NCBI GenBank assembly: GCA_024696615.1
Contig: JAILGS010000103.1
Coordinates: forward strand, 1-52,654
Reading direction: 5' to 3'
Length of the DNA stretch: 52,654 nt
Origin: Lachnospiraceae bacterium
GTDB lineage: Bacteria > Bacillota > Clostridia > Lachnospirales > Lachnospiraceae
The notes beneath the pieces were generated by a model. It did no database searches. It was not told the origin of the DNA and saw only the letters and a list, made by a program, of their open reading frames with translations. The position numbers and the translations under genes were made by a program. Shown in pieces: positions 45,195 through 52,654 of this stretch; position 1 is the first letter of the stretch; each line of letters starts with the position of its first letter.

Positions 45195-46139
45195 ATGGCT
45201 GAAAAATATGTAGTAGAAGGATATGAATTTGACACTTTAGAAGAGGCCAATCAGGCCAAAGTGGAGATGGATGCAGTAAAATACATGTCCCAGAAGACTG
45301 CGGGAGCTGCTCCTGAAGTTGCATTAAAGATATATCGTAAGATTGTGGATAATAATCTCTTTCATACCGAGATTGGTCTGGATTACTTAAGGGCCTTGGA
45401 AGAATATCTGATTGAATTTGGAATGTTCGATGTGGGTTCTACGGTGGATGCCAAGAGAGTGGCCAAGGAGGCTTATGAGAAGAAAGCCATGGAAGCGCCT
45501 GTGGAAGAAGTCCCATTGGATGTGGAACCACCGATTCTTGTGGGACCGGATTATGCGGATCTTGTGGACTCTACACCGGAGGATGAGGGTTCTTTGGAAG
45601 AAAAGAAGGACGCTCGAACGAAGAAGGGGCGCAAAAAACCCGCTAAGGAAAAGGGCACTAAAGAGAAAGCTGCCAAGGCTAAAAAAGAGAAGGATGGCAA
45701 TGCCAAGGGCGGCCTTTTTGGAAAGAAAAAGGAGAAGGCTGTAGGTACTTCCGAGGAAGAGAGTATCTCCGATCAGAGCAAATGGAAGCAGATAGGAACG
45801 CTGTCCCTATTTTTTAATATTCTGCTTGTGCTTGTGATTGGCTGCATGATTGCTATTAATGCCACCAGCAGTAATATTAATATCTTAAATTATGAAACCA
45901 AATTGCAGGATAAATACTCTGGCTGGGCGGATGAACTTGCTGGGAAGGAAACACAGTTACGGGATCGTGAGAAGTCCCTCCGTACCAGAGAACGCAATGT
46001 CGCTTTAAAAGAGAAGGAATTAGCAGAATTAGAAACTGCTTTAACTGGATCTACGGAGATTGAAACCGTGGAAGTACCACCGGAGGTGGAAGAAACCACC
46101 ACGGCAACAGAGGAAGGTGCTACATCGAATACCCCGTAG
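45195..46139 (+). CDS. single-span membrane protein of unknown function
   Basis: I do not recognise a named family for this 314-residue protein. Residues 1 to about 90 form a small, possibly helical domain starting AEKYVVEGYEFDTLEEANQA. An acidic stretch and then a strongly Lys-rich segment (about 135-185) precede one membrane span (about 200-222, LFFNILLVLVIGCMIAIN). By the positive-inside rule the N-terminal part is cytoplasmic. Outside follows a coiled coil (about 235-282, ELAGKETQLRDREKSLRTRE) and an acidic Thr-rich tail. It lies just upstream of a two-component system, which could make it a partner, though it has its own promoter. Confidence 0.8.
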   Translation: MAEKYVVEGYEFDTLEEANQAKVEMDAVKYMSQKTAGAAPEVALKIYRKIVDNNLFHTEIGLDYLRALEEYLIEFGMFDVGSTVDAKRVAKEAYEKKAMEAPVEEVPLDVEPPILVGPDYADLVDSTPEDEGSLEEKKDARTKKGRKKPAKEKGTKEKAAKAKKEKDGNAKGGLFGKKKEKAVGTSEEESISDQSKWKQIGTLSLFFNILLVLVIGCMIAINATSSNINILNYETKLQDKYSGWADELAGKETQLRDREKSLRTRERNVALKEKELAELETALTGSTEIETVEVPPEVEETTTATEEGATSNTP

Positions 46140-46168
46140 ATGGGACTTCTTTCATAAGCCTGGGAGGT

Positions 46169-46200
46169 TTCACAAAATCTTCATAGAAGATGGGTATACT
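46169..46200 (+). promoter_or_regulatory. direct repeat plus -10 upstream of the response regulator
   Basis: TTCACA (46169-46174) and TTCATA (46180-46185) are hexamers in direct repeat with an 11-base period. They are followed by TATACT (46195-46200) with no good -35. This matches how OmpR/PhoB-family regulators bind, and the hexamers resemble Bacillus Pho boxes. Confidence 0.5.
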
Positions 46201-46237
46201 CACTTCTAATAAATCTTCAGGAAAAGAGGCATTTGCT

Positions 46238-46915
46238 ATGGATAATATGTTAAAAATCTTAGTTGTTGATGATGAAAGCCGTATGCGTAAGTTATTACGG
46301 GATTTCTTGGTGAAGAAGGATTTTGAAGTGTTGGAAGCTTGCGATGGAGAGCAGGCCCTGGAAGTCTTTTATGAGAATAAAGAGATTGCATTAATTATTC
46401 TGGATGTAATGATGCCAAAGATGGATGGATGGGAAGTATGTAAGGAGATTCGAAAGAATTCCAAAGTACCAATCATCATGTTAACTGCGAAGTCCGGAGA
46501 ACAGAATGAATTATTAGGATTTGAGCTGGGGGTGGATGAATATATCAGTAAGCCATTCAGTCCGAAGATCCTTACCGCCCGTGTGGATGCGATCTTACGT
46601 CGTACCAATCAGGTGGATGCTTCTTCCATTGTGAAAGAAGGCTCCATTGAAATTGATAAATCCGCGCATACCTGTACCGTGAATGGGGAGAATGTGGATT
46701 TAAGTTTTAAGGAATTTGAATTATTATTATACTTTATTGATAATAAGGGAATTGCTCTTTCTCGAGAAAAGATCCTGAATAATGTATGGAATTATGATTA
46801 TTTTGGTGATGCCAGAACCATTGATACGCATGTAAAGAAACTTCGTAAGAAACTTGGTCCTGCAGGTGAGGCAATTAAGACCATCTGGGGTATGGGTTAT
46901 AAATTTGAGATTTAA
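46238..46915 (+). CDS. OmpR/PhoB-family response regulator
   Basis: A DNA-binding response regulator of 225 residues. The receiver domain has acidic residues D11 and D12, the phosphorylation site D56 (LIILDVMMP), T83 and K105 (ISKPFSPK). The C-terminal winged helix ends with TIWGMGYKFEI, typical of the OmpR class. I chose ATG 46238 behind GAGG over the longer start at 46190, which lies on the predicted promoter. The partner kinase starts 10 bases after the stop. The regulon is unknown. Confidence 0.93.
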   Translation: MDNMLKILVVDDESRMRKLLRDFLVKKDFEVLEACDGEQALEVFYENKEIALIILDVMMPKMDGWEVCKEIRKNSKVPIIMLTAKSGEQNELLGFELGVDEYISKPFSPKILTARVDAILRRTNQVDASSIVKEGSIEIDKSAHTCTVNGENVDLSFKEFELLLYFIDNKGIALSREKILNNVWNYDYFGDARTIDTHVKKLRKKLGPAGEAIKTIWGMGYKFEI

Positions 46916-46925
46916 GAGGTGGAAC

Positions 46926-48479
46926 ATGAGGGATTCATCCAATTGCCAATGTAAAAAATCCATCACCCACAGTCTGCGTTTTAAATTATCCTGTACTTTA
47001 TTTTTCTTTTCCCTGGTGATGGTTTTAACCATTATTGCCTCCAACCGGATCTTATTGGATAAGTATTATCTTTATTCCCGTGAGAAGGGCTTTGTTACCA
47101 TGTACGACCTGGTAAATGAGCAGATTAGTGCTTATGAAGCGGGTAGTATTGATAGTAATACATTTGCTAAGAATCTGGATGAGATTACGGTACGAACCAA
47201 TATCGGAATTTTAGTGGTAAATAATGACTGGACCACGGTATATGCCTCCATGCAGAATGTGAATGGTTTCATGGAACGACTGCAGGAATCCTTGTTTCGC
47301 AGGTTGATGGCCCAGGAGTCCAAGGATTTTACCTTAGAAGAGGATGGCATGGAAGCCATTGCGGTGACTAGGGATTATACGATTTATAAGATTTATAATG
47401 AAACAATGAAGGATACCTATCTGGAGTTAGTGGGCCGTTCGGGGCAGGATAAGATCATCTATATGTCCCTTGCGGTGCGAAGTTTAAAGGATAGTGTGGC
47501 CTTTTCCAATAGTTTTATTCTCTATGTGGGACTGATTGTTTCGATTTTTTCCATCTTTGTGGCATTTATTCTGGCAACCTGGATTGCTCATCCGATTCGG
47601 GAATTGTCCATCTTATCCCAGAAGATGACGAATCTGGATTTTACAGTGAAATATTGTAATGATGACCGGGGTGAAATCGGTGAACTGGGTAACAGTATGA
47701 ATGAGATGAGTCATCGCCTGGAACGTACGATTTCCGAATTAAAGAGTGCCAATGCAGAATTAAAGAAGGATATTGAGACGAAGGAAGCCGCGGAGCAGAT
47801 GCGACAGGAGTTCTTATCCAATGTGAGTCATGAGTTAAAGACACCAATTGCTTTAATTCAGGGCTATGCGGAGGGTTTAAAGGACAATATTGCGGATGAT
47901 CCGGAGAGTACGGAATTCTACTGTGATGTCATTATGGATGAAGCGGGAAAGATGAATAGTCTGGTAAAGAAGCTTCTTACCTTGAATCAGTTGGAATTTG
48001 GAAATGATCCTTTAACGGTGGAGCATTTTGATATTGTGGAAGTGGTGCGACAGCGTGTGGATGCCAATCAGATTCTTGCAAGCAGCAAGAATGTTACCAT
48101 TACCATGATTGAGCCGGAGCCAATCTATGTATGGGCGGATGAATTTAAAATAGAAGAAGTAGTAACGAATTTCCTTACCAATGCCATTAATTATTGTATG
48201 GATCCTTATCAGGTGAAAGTGAGTTTTGCGATGATGCCTGGGGATGTGGTTCGTGTTAGTATCTTTAATACGGGAGCTACGATTGATGAGGAGGAACTTG
48301 ACAATATCTGGGAGAAGTTTTATAAGGTGGATAAGGCGAGAACCAGAGAGGTTGGTGGCAGCGGCATTGGATTATCCATTGTGAAGGCCATCATGGAACA
48401 GCACCATCAGAAATGTGGCGTGATCAATCATGAGGATGGTGTGGAATTTTTCTTTGAGCTTGATGCCAAGAAGGATTAA
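46926..48479 (+). CDS. sensor histidine kinase
   Basis: Membrane sensor kinase partner of the adjacent regulator, 517 residues. Two spans (about 20-40 and 197-221) flank an extracytoplasmic sensing domain of roughly 155 residues with no recognised fold. A HAMP linker follows (AHPIRELSILSQKM), then the phosphoacceptor H302 in NVSHELKTPIALIQGY, the N box NFLTNAIN and the GGSGIGLSIVKAI ATP lid. The longer upstream frame overlaps the regulator gene and was rejected. The signal cannot be inferred from sequence. Confidence 0.93.
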   Translation: MRDSSNCQCKKSITHSLRFKLSCTLFFFSLVMVLTIIASNRILLDKYYLYSREKGFVTMYDLVNEQISAYEAGSIDSNTFAKNLDEITVRTNIGILVVNNDWTTVYASMQNVNGFMERLQESLFRRLMAQESKDFTLEEDGMEAIAVTRDYTIYKIYNETMKDTYLELVGRSGQDKIIYMSLAVRSLKDSVAFSNSFILYVGLIVSIFSIFVAFILATWIAHPIRELSILSQKMTNLDFTVKYCNDDRGEIGELGNSMNEMSHRLERTISELKSANAELKKDIETKEAAEQMRQEFLSNVSHELKTPIALIQGYAEGLKDNIADDPESTEFYCDVIMDEAGKMNSLVKKLLTLNQLEFGNDPLTVEHFDIVEVVRQRVDANQILASSKNVTITMIEPEPIYVWADEFKIEEVVTNFLTNAINYCMDPYQVKVSFAMMPGDVVRVSIFNTGATIDEEELDNIWEKFYKVDKARTREVGGSGIGLSIVKAIMEQHHQKCGVINHEDGVEFFFELDAKKD

Positions 48480-48507
48480 GGTTGAAGGATGAATGAAGAA
48501 TCGAAGA

Positions 48508-48531
48508 AACTTCCAGGAATTTCTGGAAGTT
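48508..48531 (+). repeat. palindrome between kinase and lipoprotein genes
   Basis: A perfect 9-bp inverted repeat (48508-48516 with 48523-48531) lies immediately before the GGGGGG ribosome site of the lipoprotein gene. There is no T-tract. It could be an operator, an mRNA processing or stability element, or a modulator of lipoprotein translation. Confidence 0.55.
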
Positions 48532-48544
48532 GGGGGGAATGCTC

Positions 48545-49357
48545 ATGAAACGTAGGAATATCGCTTTGTTAGCAGGCATCATTATGGGAGGAATGCTTTC
48601 CGGATGCGGTATGGTGGAGTTAACCAGTGCGCAAGAGGATGCAATTGCTCAATATGCTGCGGATGTTTCCGTAGAAAAATATAAGGAAGTACATGGAATG
48701 CTTGAGACGGAGGCGGATTCCTATGGTGGATCTTCGAATTCTTCTAGTAATTCCGGAATTCCAAAGGCTCCATCCCAGGCAAGTGCTGTAGATAATACAT
48801 CCATTCCACAGGCTACGAAAGCGTCTAATACTGCCGATACTACTGGTACTACGGAAACTTCTGGTACTACGGAAACTACTGGTACTACGGAAGCTTCTGG
48901 TACAACAGGGACGCAAACTCCTGCAACGACCGAGGCCACACAGAGTGTAAGTGCCAATGGCTCTACGGAGATGGGAGTGGAGGAAGCACTTTCCATTACC
49001 AATGTAAATCTTTCCTTAATTGGTTATTCCGTGGTGTCTAGTTATCCGGAAGGTGGCATCTTTACGGTGGATGCGGATGCAGGATATCGTCTTTTGGTGG
49101 TGGAATATGAAGCCGTCAATCCATCGAGTGAAGAAGTGACCATGGGAGTGGATACCACAGGAGTTAGTATCAAAGCTACCATTAATGGAGAAAGTACGGT
49201 TTCTGTATATAAGACCATGTTAAAATCGGATCTGATGAATATGAACGGAATTGTATTCAAAGGATCGGAAAAGAAAACTTGTGCTTTAATCTTCCGAGTG
49301 AAAGAAGATGTGGCGGAGAGTATCTCTGACATATCCGTTTCTACAACAAAACGATAA
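48545..49357 (+). CDS. lipoprotein with Thr-rich linker and DUF4352-like domain
   Basis: A 270-residue secreted lipoprotein: signal peptide, lipobox LSGC with the acylated cysteine at residue 21. A low-complexity Ser/Thr/Gly linker (about 65-140) contains near-perfect GTTET repeats. A C-terminal beta-sandwich (about 150-270, LLVVEYEAVNPSSEEVTMG) resembles DUF4352 immunoglobulin-like domains. ATG 48545 lies 7 bases after a GGGGGG run. It follows the kinase with a 65-base gap and may be cotranscribed, so it could be a target or accessory sensor. Function unknown. Confidence 0.8.
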   Translation: MKRRNIALLAGIIMGGMLSGCGMVELTSAQEDAIAQYAADVSVEKYKEVHGMLETEADSYGGSSNSSSNSGIPKAPSQASAVDNTSIPQATKASNTADTTGTTETSGTTETTGTTEASGTTGTQTPATTEATQSVSANGSTEMGVEEALSITNVNLSLIGYSVVSSYPEGGIFTVDADAGYRLLVVEYEAVNPSSEEVTMGVDTTGVSIKATINGESTVSVYKTMLKSDLMNMNGIVFKGSEKKTCALIFRVKEDVAESISDISVSTTKR

Positions 49358-49365
49358 TAATTTTG

Positions 49366-49394
49366 TTGCATTTGAAAAAAAGGTATGATAATAT
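49366..49394 (+). promoter_or_regulatory. guaB promoter
   Basis: TTGCAT (49366-49371), a 17-base spacer and TAATAT (49389-49394) preceded by TGa. Transcription would begin near 49401. Confidence 0.75.
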
Positions 49395-49400
49395 TTACTA

Positions 49401-49507
49401 AATTATTTTCCCAGAAAATTAATGGGTTCGCATCGATTGATGGGAACCTTTTAATTTTATAATCAAGTGTTGTTAATAAATTTTTATATATAGGAGAGTA
49501 AAGAATT
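49401..49507 (+). promoter_or_regulatory. guaB leader with terminator/antiterminator pairing
   Basis: A hairpin (49425-49429 with 49444-49448, and 49431-49434 with 49439-49442) is followed by TTTTAATTTT, like an intrinsic terminator. Upstream TTCCCA (49408-49413) is perfectly complementary to TGGGAA (49441-49446), which overlaps the 3' arm, so it could act as an antiterminator. No known purine riboswitch core is seen. Attenuation is inference from these pairings. Confidence 0.5.
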
Positions 49508-51016
49508 ATGGCTTACTATTTTGAAGAACCATCCCGTACATTTGGTGAATACCTGTTAGTTCCAGGTTATTCTTCCTCTAAGTGCATTCCATCGGAGGTT
49601 AGTCTGAAGACACCACTTGTAAAGTATCGTAAGGGCGAAGAAGAGTGCCCATTTGAAATGAATATTCCTATGGTTTCTGCAATTATGCAGTCCGTATCCG
49701 GTGATCGTCTTGCTGTAGCACTTGCTAAGCAGGGTGGTGTTTCCTTTATTTATGGTTCTCAGACCATCGAAGAAGAAGCTGCAATGATTCGTCGTGTGAA
49801 GGCTTATAAGAAGGGATTTGTTACTTCTGATTCCAACTTAACTCCAGATGCTACCTTAGCAGATGTTCTTGATATGAAGCAGAAGAGTGGACATTCCACC
49901 GTTGCTATCACCGATGATGGTACTGCTCATGGTAAGTTACTTGGTATCGTTGCTTCTCGTGATTATCGTATTTCTCGTATGAGCCGTGATACGAAAGTTA
50001 CCGAGTTCATGACTCCATTAAGTAAGTTAATTACTGCTCCAGATACCACATCCCTTCATGATTGCAATGATATTATCTGGGATAACAAGTTAAACAGCCT
50101 TCCTTTGATTGATAAGGATGGCAAGCTTCAGTACATGGTATTCCGTAAGGATTATGATAGCCACAAGGAAAATGTGAATGAGAAGCTTGATGCGAACAAG
50201 AGTTATGTTGTTGGTGCAGGTATTAATACCAGAGATTATGCAGAGCGTGTTCCTGCATTAGTAGAAGCTGGTGTGGATGTTCTTTGTATCGATTCTTCCG
50301 AAGGTTTTTCTGAATGGCAGAAGCTCACCATCGAATGGATCCGTAAGAACTATGGTGATAAGGTAAAGGTTGGTGCCGGTAACGTAGTTGACCGTGATGG
50401 TTTCCGTTTCCTTGCAGAAGCAGGCGCTGACTTTATTAAGATTGGTATCGGTGGTGGTTCCATCTGTATTACTCGTGAGACCAAGGGTATTGGTCGTGGA
50501 CAGGCAACTGCAGTTCGTGAAGTTGCTGCTGCAAGAGATGAGTACTACAAGGAGACCGGTATTTACGTTCCTATTTGCTCCGATGGTGGTATCGTTCATG
50601 ATTATCACATCACCCTTGCACTTGCTATGGGTGCTGATTTTGTAATGCTTGGTCGTTACTTTGCTCGTTTCGATGAGTCCCCTACGAATAAGCTTCGTAT
50701 CAACGGTAACTATGTGAAGGAGTACTGGGGCGAAGGTTCTAACCGTGCTCGTAACTGGCAGCGTTATGACCTTGGTGGAGCAACGAAGCTTAGCTTTGAG
50801 GAAGGTGTGGATTCCTACGTTCCTTATGCAGGTCCTCTTTCCGAAGGTGTTCAGGCTACGCTGTACAAGGTAAAGTCCACCATGTGTAACTGTGGTGCGT
50901 TAAGCATTCCTGAACTTCAGGAGAAGGCAAGACTTACCGTTGTTTCTTCTACCTCCATCGTTGAAGGCGGTAGCCATGATGTTATTCTTAAGAATAGTTC
51001 TAGGGTTTATGAATAA
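49508..51016 (+). CDS. guaB: IMP dehydrogenase, Tritrichomonas-like type
   Basis: Oxidises IMP to XMP, the first step towards GMP. The 502-residue TIM barrel carries an inserted CBS pair (about residues 100-230). The catalytic loop is [12 protein letters not shown] with the nucleophile C320, instead of the usual bacterial GIGPGSICTTR. The flap is [17 protein letters not shown] with R419 and Y420 as the likely water-activating pair. These features, the CNCG segment and the length match the protist Tritrichomonas foetus enzyme (about 503 residues, C319, R418, Y419) as I recall it. AGGAGAG precedes ATG 49508. Confidence 0.92.
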   Translation: MAYYFEEPSRTFGEYLLVPGYSSSKCIPSEVSLKTPLVKYRKGEEECPFEMNIPMVSAIMQSVSGDRLAVALAKQGGVSFIYGSQTIEEEAAMIRRVKAYKKGFVTSDSNLTPDATLADVLDMKQKSGHSTVAITDDGTAHGKLLGIVASRDYRISRMSRDTKVTEFMTPLSKLITAPDTTSLHDCNDIIWDNKLNSLPLIDKDGKLQYMVFRKDYDSHKENVNEKLDANKSYVVGAGINTRDYAERVPALVEAGVDVLCIDSSEGFSEWQKLTIEWIRKNYGDKVKVGAGNVVDRDGFRFLAEAGADFIKIGIGGGSICITRETKGIGRGQATAVREVAAARDEYYKETGIYVPICSDGGIVHDYHITLALAMGADFVMLGRYFARFDESPTNKLRINGNYVKEYWGEGSNRARNWQRYDLGGATKLSFEEGVDSYVPYAGPLSEGVQATLYKVKSTMCNCGALSIPELQEKARLTVVSSTSIVEGGSHDVILKNSSRVYE

Positions 51017-51065
51017 GATCCAGTAGGCGGCATGCGCTGATATACGTTAATATTGATTTTATGTG

Positions 51066-51094
51066 TCCCCCGGGAAATCCCGGGGGATTTTTTT
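51066..51094 (+). terminator. intrinsic terminator after guaB
   Basis: A perfect 10-bp GC-rich stem (51066-51075 with 51078-51087) followed by seven T residues, 49 bases beyond the stop. Confidence 0.92.
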
Positions 51095-51100
51095 GTATGC

Positions 51101-51173
51101 GCGTTATGTGTGGCTCCCAGCCTTACCCGCATGACCGCGTTATGTGTGGCTCCCATGCCTATTTCCCGCATGA
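51101..51173. repeat. two-copy direct repeat in non-coding DNA
   Basis: A 19-base segment starting GCGTTATGTGTGGC occurs at 51101-51119 and again at 51137-51155. Each copy is followed by CCCGCATGA (51126-51134 and 51165-51173). The units are 36-39 bases long. The pattern is too short and irregular for a CRISPR array. Confidence 0.75.
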
Positions 51174-51207
51174 TCGCCCACATGGGACTCGGCACGCTCT
51201 CGCTAAG

Positions 51208-51269
51208 TTGTGCCTCGTAGCGGTACTAAGCGCGTAGCTTCGCTACTTGCTAAGTACCGACGGGCACAA
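51208..51269. repeat. long imperfect hairpin in the guaB-AAA gap
   Basis: A 62-base element pairs 51208-51214 with 51263-51269, 51221-51227 with 51253-51259, 51229-51231 with 51249-51251 and 51234-51238 with 51242-51246. Around it, 51017-51580 (564 bases) contains no credible gene. It holds the guaB terminator, the direct repeats, further CATGGG/CCCATG palindromes near 51281-51311 and the hairpins described separately. Confidence 0.7.
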
Positions 51270-51463
51270 ATTACCTCGTCCCCATGGGACGATTCATGCT
51301 CGCGGCATGGGAGGTTACATGCTATATACTATTTGCTGCGGCAATTTAAGGGATTGTCTCGAGAGGGCATTCAACTATGAGTAAATGTGCGGTTGATGTG
51401 AGCAAAAGTTCGGTTAACCATGCATTGCATGTAAAGGTAAGTAGGGAGCTGTTCATGCTCTAT

Positions 51464-51501
51464 ATAAAAATACCCCCAGGGAAGTGTTACTTCCTTGGGG
51501 G
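51464..51501 (-). terminator. intrinsic terminator for the AAA/DUF4143 gene
   Basis: A 12-bp stem (51473-51484 with 51490-51501, one G-T pair) is followed on the minus strand by TATTTTTATA. It lies about 80 bases beyond the reverse-strand stop codon. Confidence 0.75.
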
Positions 51502-51539
51502 CGTCATAAGACAGTAATGTTTAAGAATTTAAGAATGGG

Positions 51540-51567
51540 AAGGTGTGGCTTTGGTCACACCTTTTCT
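51540..51567. terminator. small hairpin next to the AAA gene stop
   Basis: An 8-bp stem (51540-51547 with 51556-51563) followed on the plus strand by TTCTT. The T-rich side faces the plus strand, although the only nearby gene is on the minus strand, so its role is uncertain. Confidence 0.4.
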
Positions 51568-51580
51568 TGTTAGTTTGTGG

Positions 51581-52654
51581 CTAATTTTTCAGGCATCCGA
51601 TAGGAATGACATATACGCCGTCTTCACGCTTATAACCATATTCAGTCGCGGTTATGACAAGCTTAAGATCCGGCAATCTTAGCGGGACCTGCTTTTCCTT
51701 TTTGTTGTACTCTCTAATGAGGCTTTCTATCTTGCATAGATGTTCGGCACCCATATCAATTTCTTTACTTCCGAGTTTAAATTCTATCAGAGCATATCGC
51801 CCATCCTTAAGATGAAGCACTGCGTCCGCTTCCAAACCATAGCGATCATGGTAATATGAGACTTCTCCGTTCATTCCGGAGGAATAAATCTTTAGGTCTC
51901 TGATACACAATGACTCAAAAAGGAAACCTAAGGTCTTGAAATCGGTATTGAAGTAGTCAGGCGAAAGACCAAGTGCAGCTACTGCTATGGATGGATCCAC
52001 TAGATTTCTTTTGTTTCCGGATCTGATTGCTTCTTTTGAACGGATTGCGGGACACCATGCAGGGAGTTCGTCTATTATGTATAAATCTTCAAGATCATGG
52101 AAATAATCATAGAAAGTAGGCTTTGATATTTCCGTTGCCTGCGAAGTATCTGAAAAAATGGTTTTTGTTTCCGCCAAAGTACATATATTTCTTGAATAGG
52201 ATCTTAGCAGGCGTTCTGCCCATAAAGGATTTCTTTTAACATGGCTGATATTAGAAATATCAGTATGACAAGTCTGATAAAAGAGATCAGATGCGATAGA
52301 AAGCGCAGCTTCCCTGTTCGCAACATCAATACTTTGCGGCCATCCGCCACGACAGATAGCATAGATCAGGTCGTCAATCGACAGCTTGGACTCTTCCCAT
52401 TCGATATCCTTTCCTTCAAAAAGATCCATAAGCGAAACGCTACCCGAAGACTCACCGCTCTCATACAGACTCATAGGAAACATACGAAGTGTTGAAATCC
52501 TCAGTGTTCCGGTATGAGCCGTTTCAACCTTCTGGGAAGATGAGCCGGTAAGGATATACTGACCTTTTAATCCGGAGTCGTCCACGCTTTTACGTATTGC
52601 TCCCCAAATCTTCGGAGCATCCTGCCATTCGTCAAACAGCCTTGGTTTATCTCC
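51581..52654 (-). CDS. AAA (AAA_14) / DUF4143 ATPase, 5' end beyond window
   Basis: The visible 357 residues are the C-terminal part of an ATPase. The frame is open to the window edge, where GDKPRLFDEWQDAP supplies the Walker B-like region and YILTGSSSQ the sensor motif. The P-loop is therefore outside the window. A DUF4143 domain follows (ISKPTFYDYFHDLEDLYIIDELPAW, DPSIAVAALGL, LFESLCIRDL), and a nuclease-like YHDRYGLEADAVL...YALIEFKLG region resembles a PD-(D/E)XK core. Such proteins are common accessory genes with no settled function. An internal ATG at 52585 is not a likely start. Isolated on the reverse strand beside repeat-rich DNA, it may be horizontally acquired. Confidence 0.85.
   Translation of the reverse strand, partial: GDKPRLFDEWQDAPKIWGAIRKSVDDSGLKGQYILTGSSSQKVETAHTGTLRISTLRMFPMSLYESGESSGSVSLMDLFEGKDIEWEESKLSIDDLIYAICRGGWPQSIDVANREAALSIASDLFYQTCHTDISNISHVKRNPLWAERLLRSYSRNICTLAETKTIFSDTSQATEISKPTFYDYFHDLEDLYIIDELPAWCPAIRSKEAIRSGNKRNLVDPSIAVAALGLSPDYFNTDFKTLGFLFESLCIRDLKIYSSGMNGEVSYYHDRYGLEADAVLHLKDGRYALIEFKLGSKEIDMGAEHLCKIESLIREYNKKEKQVPLRLPDLKLVITATEYGYKREDGVYVIPIGCLKN

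Noticed and set aside
51101-51173. Possible CRISPR array
   Set aside because: Only two repeat copies, with spacers of 17 bases or less, unequal unit lengths and no cas genes nearby.

Overview
The window looks like a chromosomal stretch from a low-to-moderate GC member of the Clostridia, most likely family Lachnospiraceae. The evidence is addB-addA recombination genes, the rho-rpmE-DUF1385-prmC-prfA order, a DUF4364 protein, a K+-type membrane pyrophosphatase, a pyrB-pyrI pair, and strong AGGAGG-type ribosome binding sites. Nearly all genes are housekeeping. No rRNA, tRNA, CRISPR array, prophage or complete insertion sequence is visible.

Layout. 1-164 is a hairpin-rich leader. 165-7012 holds addB-addA, a double-strand-break helicase-nuclease. 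7158-12242 encodes one unusual 1694-residue protein: about ten membrane spans, two long Glu/Arg/Ala-rich charged helices, an RG-rich patch and several families of short tandem repeats. This is the best candidate for something undescribed. 12385-16309 has a serine acetyltransferase, an RlmI-type rRNA methyltransferase and glucose-6-phosphate isomerase. 16564-21014 is the polyamine importer operon potABCD. 21081-25400 is a folate run: folC, then folE, an HD-domain hydrolase, folP and a folB-folK fusion. 25414-26415 is a reverse-strand beta-propeller-like DUF5050 protein.

26548-33284 is a forward run: pheA, argS, coaX, coaBC, malic enzyme and a DUF4364 regulator. 33399-34061 is a reverse-strand ECF S-component whose leader can fold in two exclusive ways. 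34406-41048 holds rho, rpmE (behind a long structured leader), DUF1385, prmC, prfA, a TIM-barrel isomerase-like protein and apt. 41249-43405 is hppA with two stacked promoters. 43592-44957 is the reverse-strand pyrB-pyrI pair. 45195-49357 holds a membrane protein of unknown function, an OmpR-type two-component system and a lipoprotein. 49508-51016 is an IMP dehydrogenase closely resembling that of the protist Tritrichomonas foetus, behind an attenuator-like leader. 51017-51580 is non-coding, repeat-rich and hairpin-rich. 51581-52654 is the 3' part of an AAA/DUF4143 ATPase gene that runs off the window.

Functionally the region gathers cofactor synthesis (folate, CoA), nucleotide synthesis and salvage (pyrBI, apt, guaB), translation termination (prmC modifies the release factor made by prfA) and polyamine uptake. 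Promoters are strikingly uniform: a TTGCAT-like -35, a 17-base spacer and usually a TGn-extended -10. All assignments come from reading motifs and translated sequence by eye; no database search was run.
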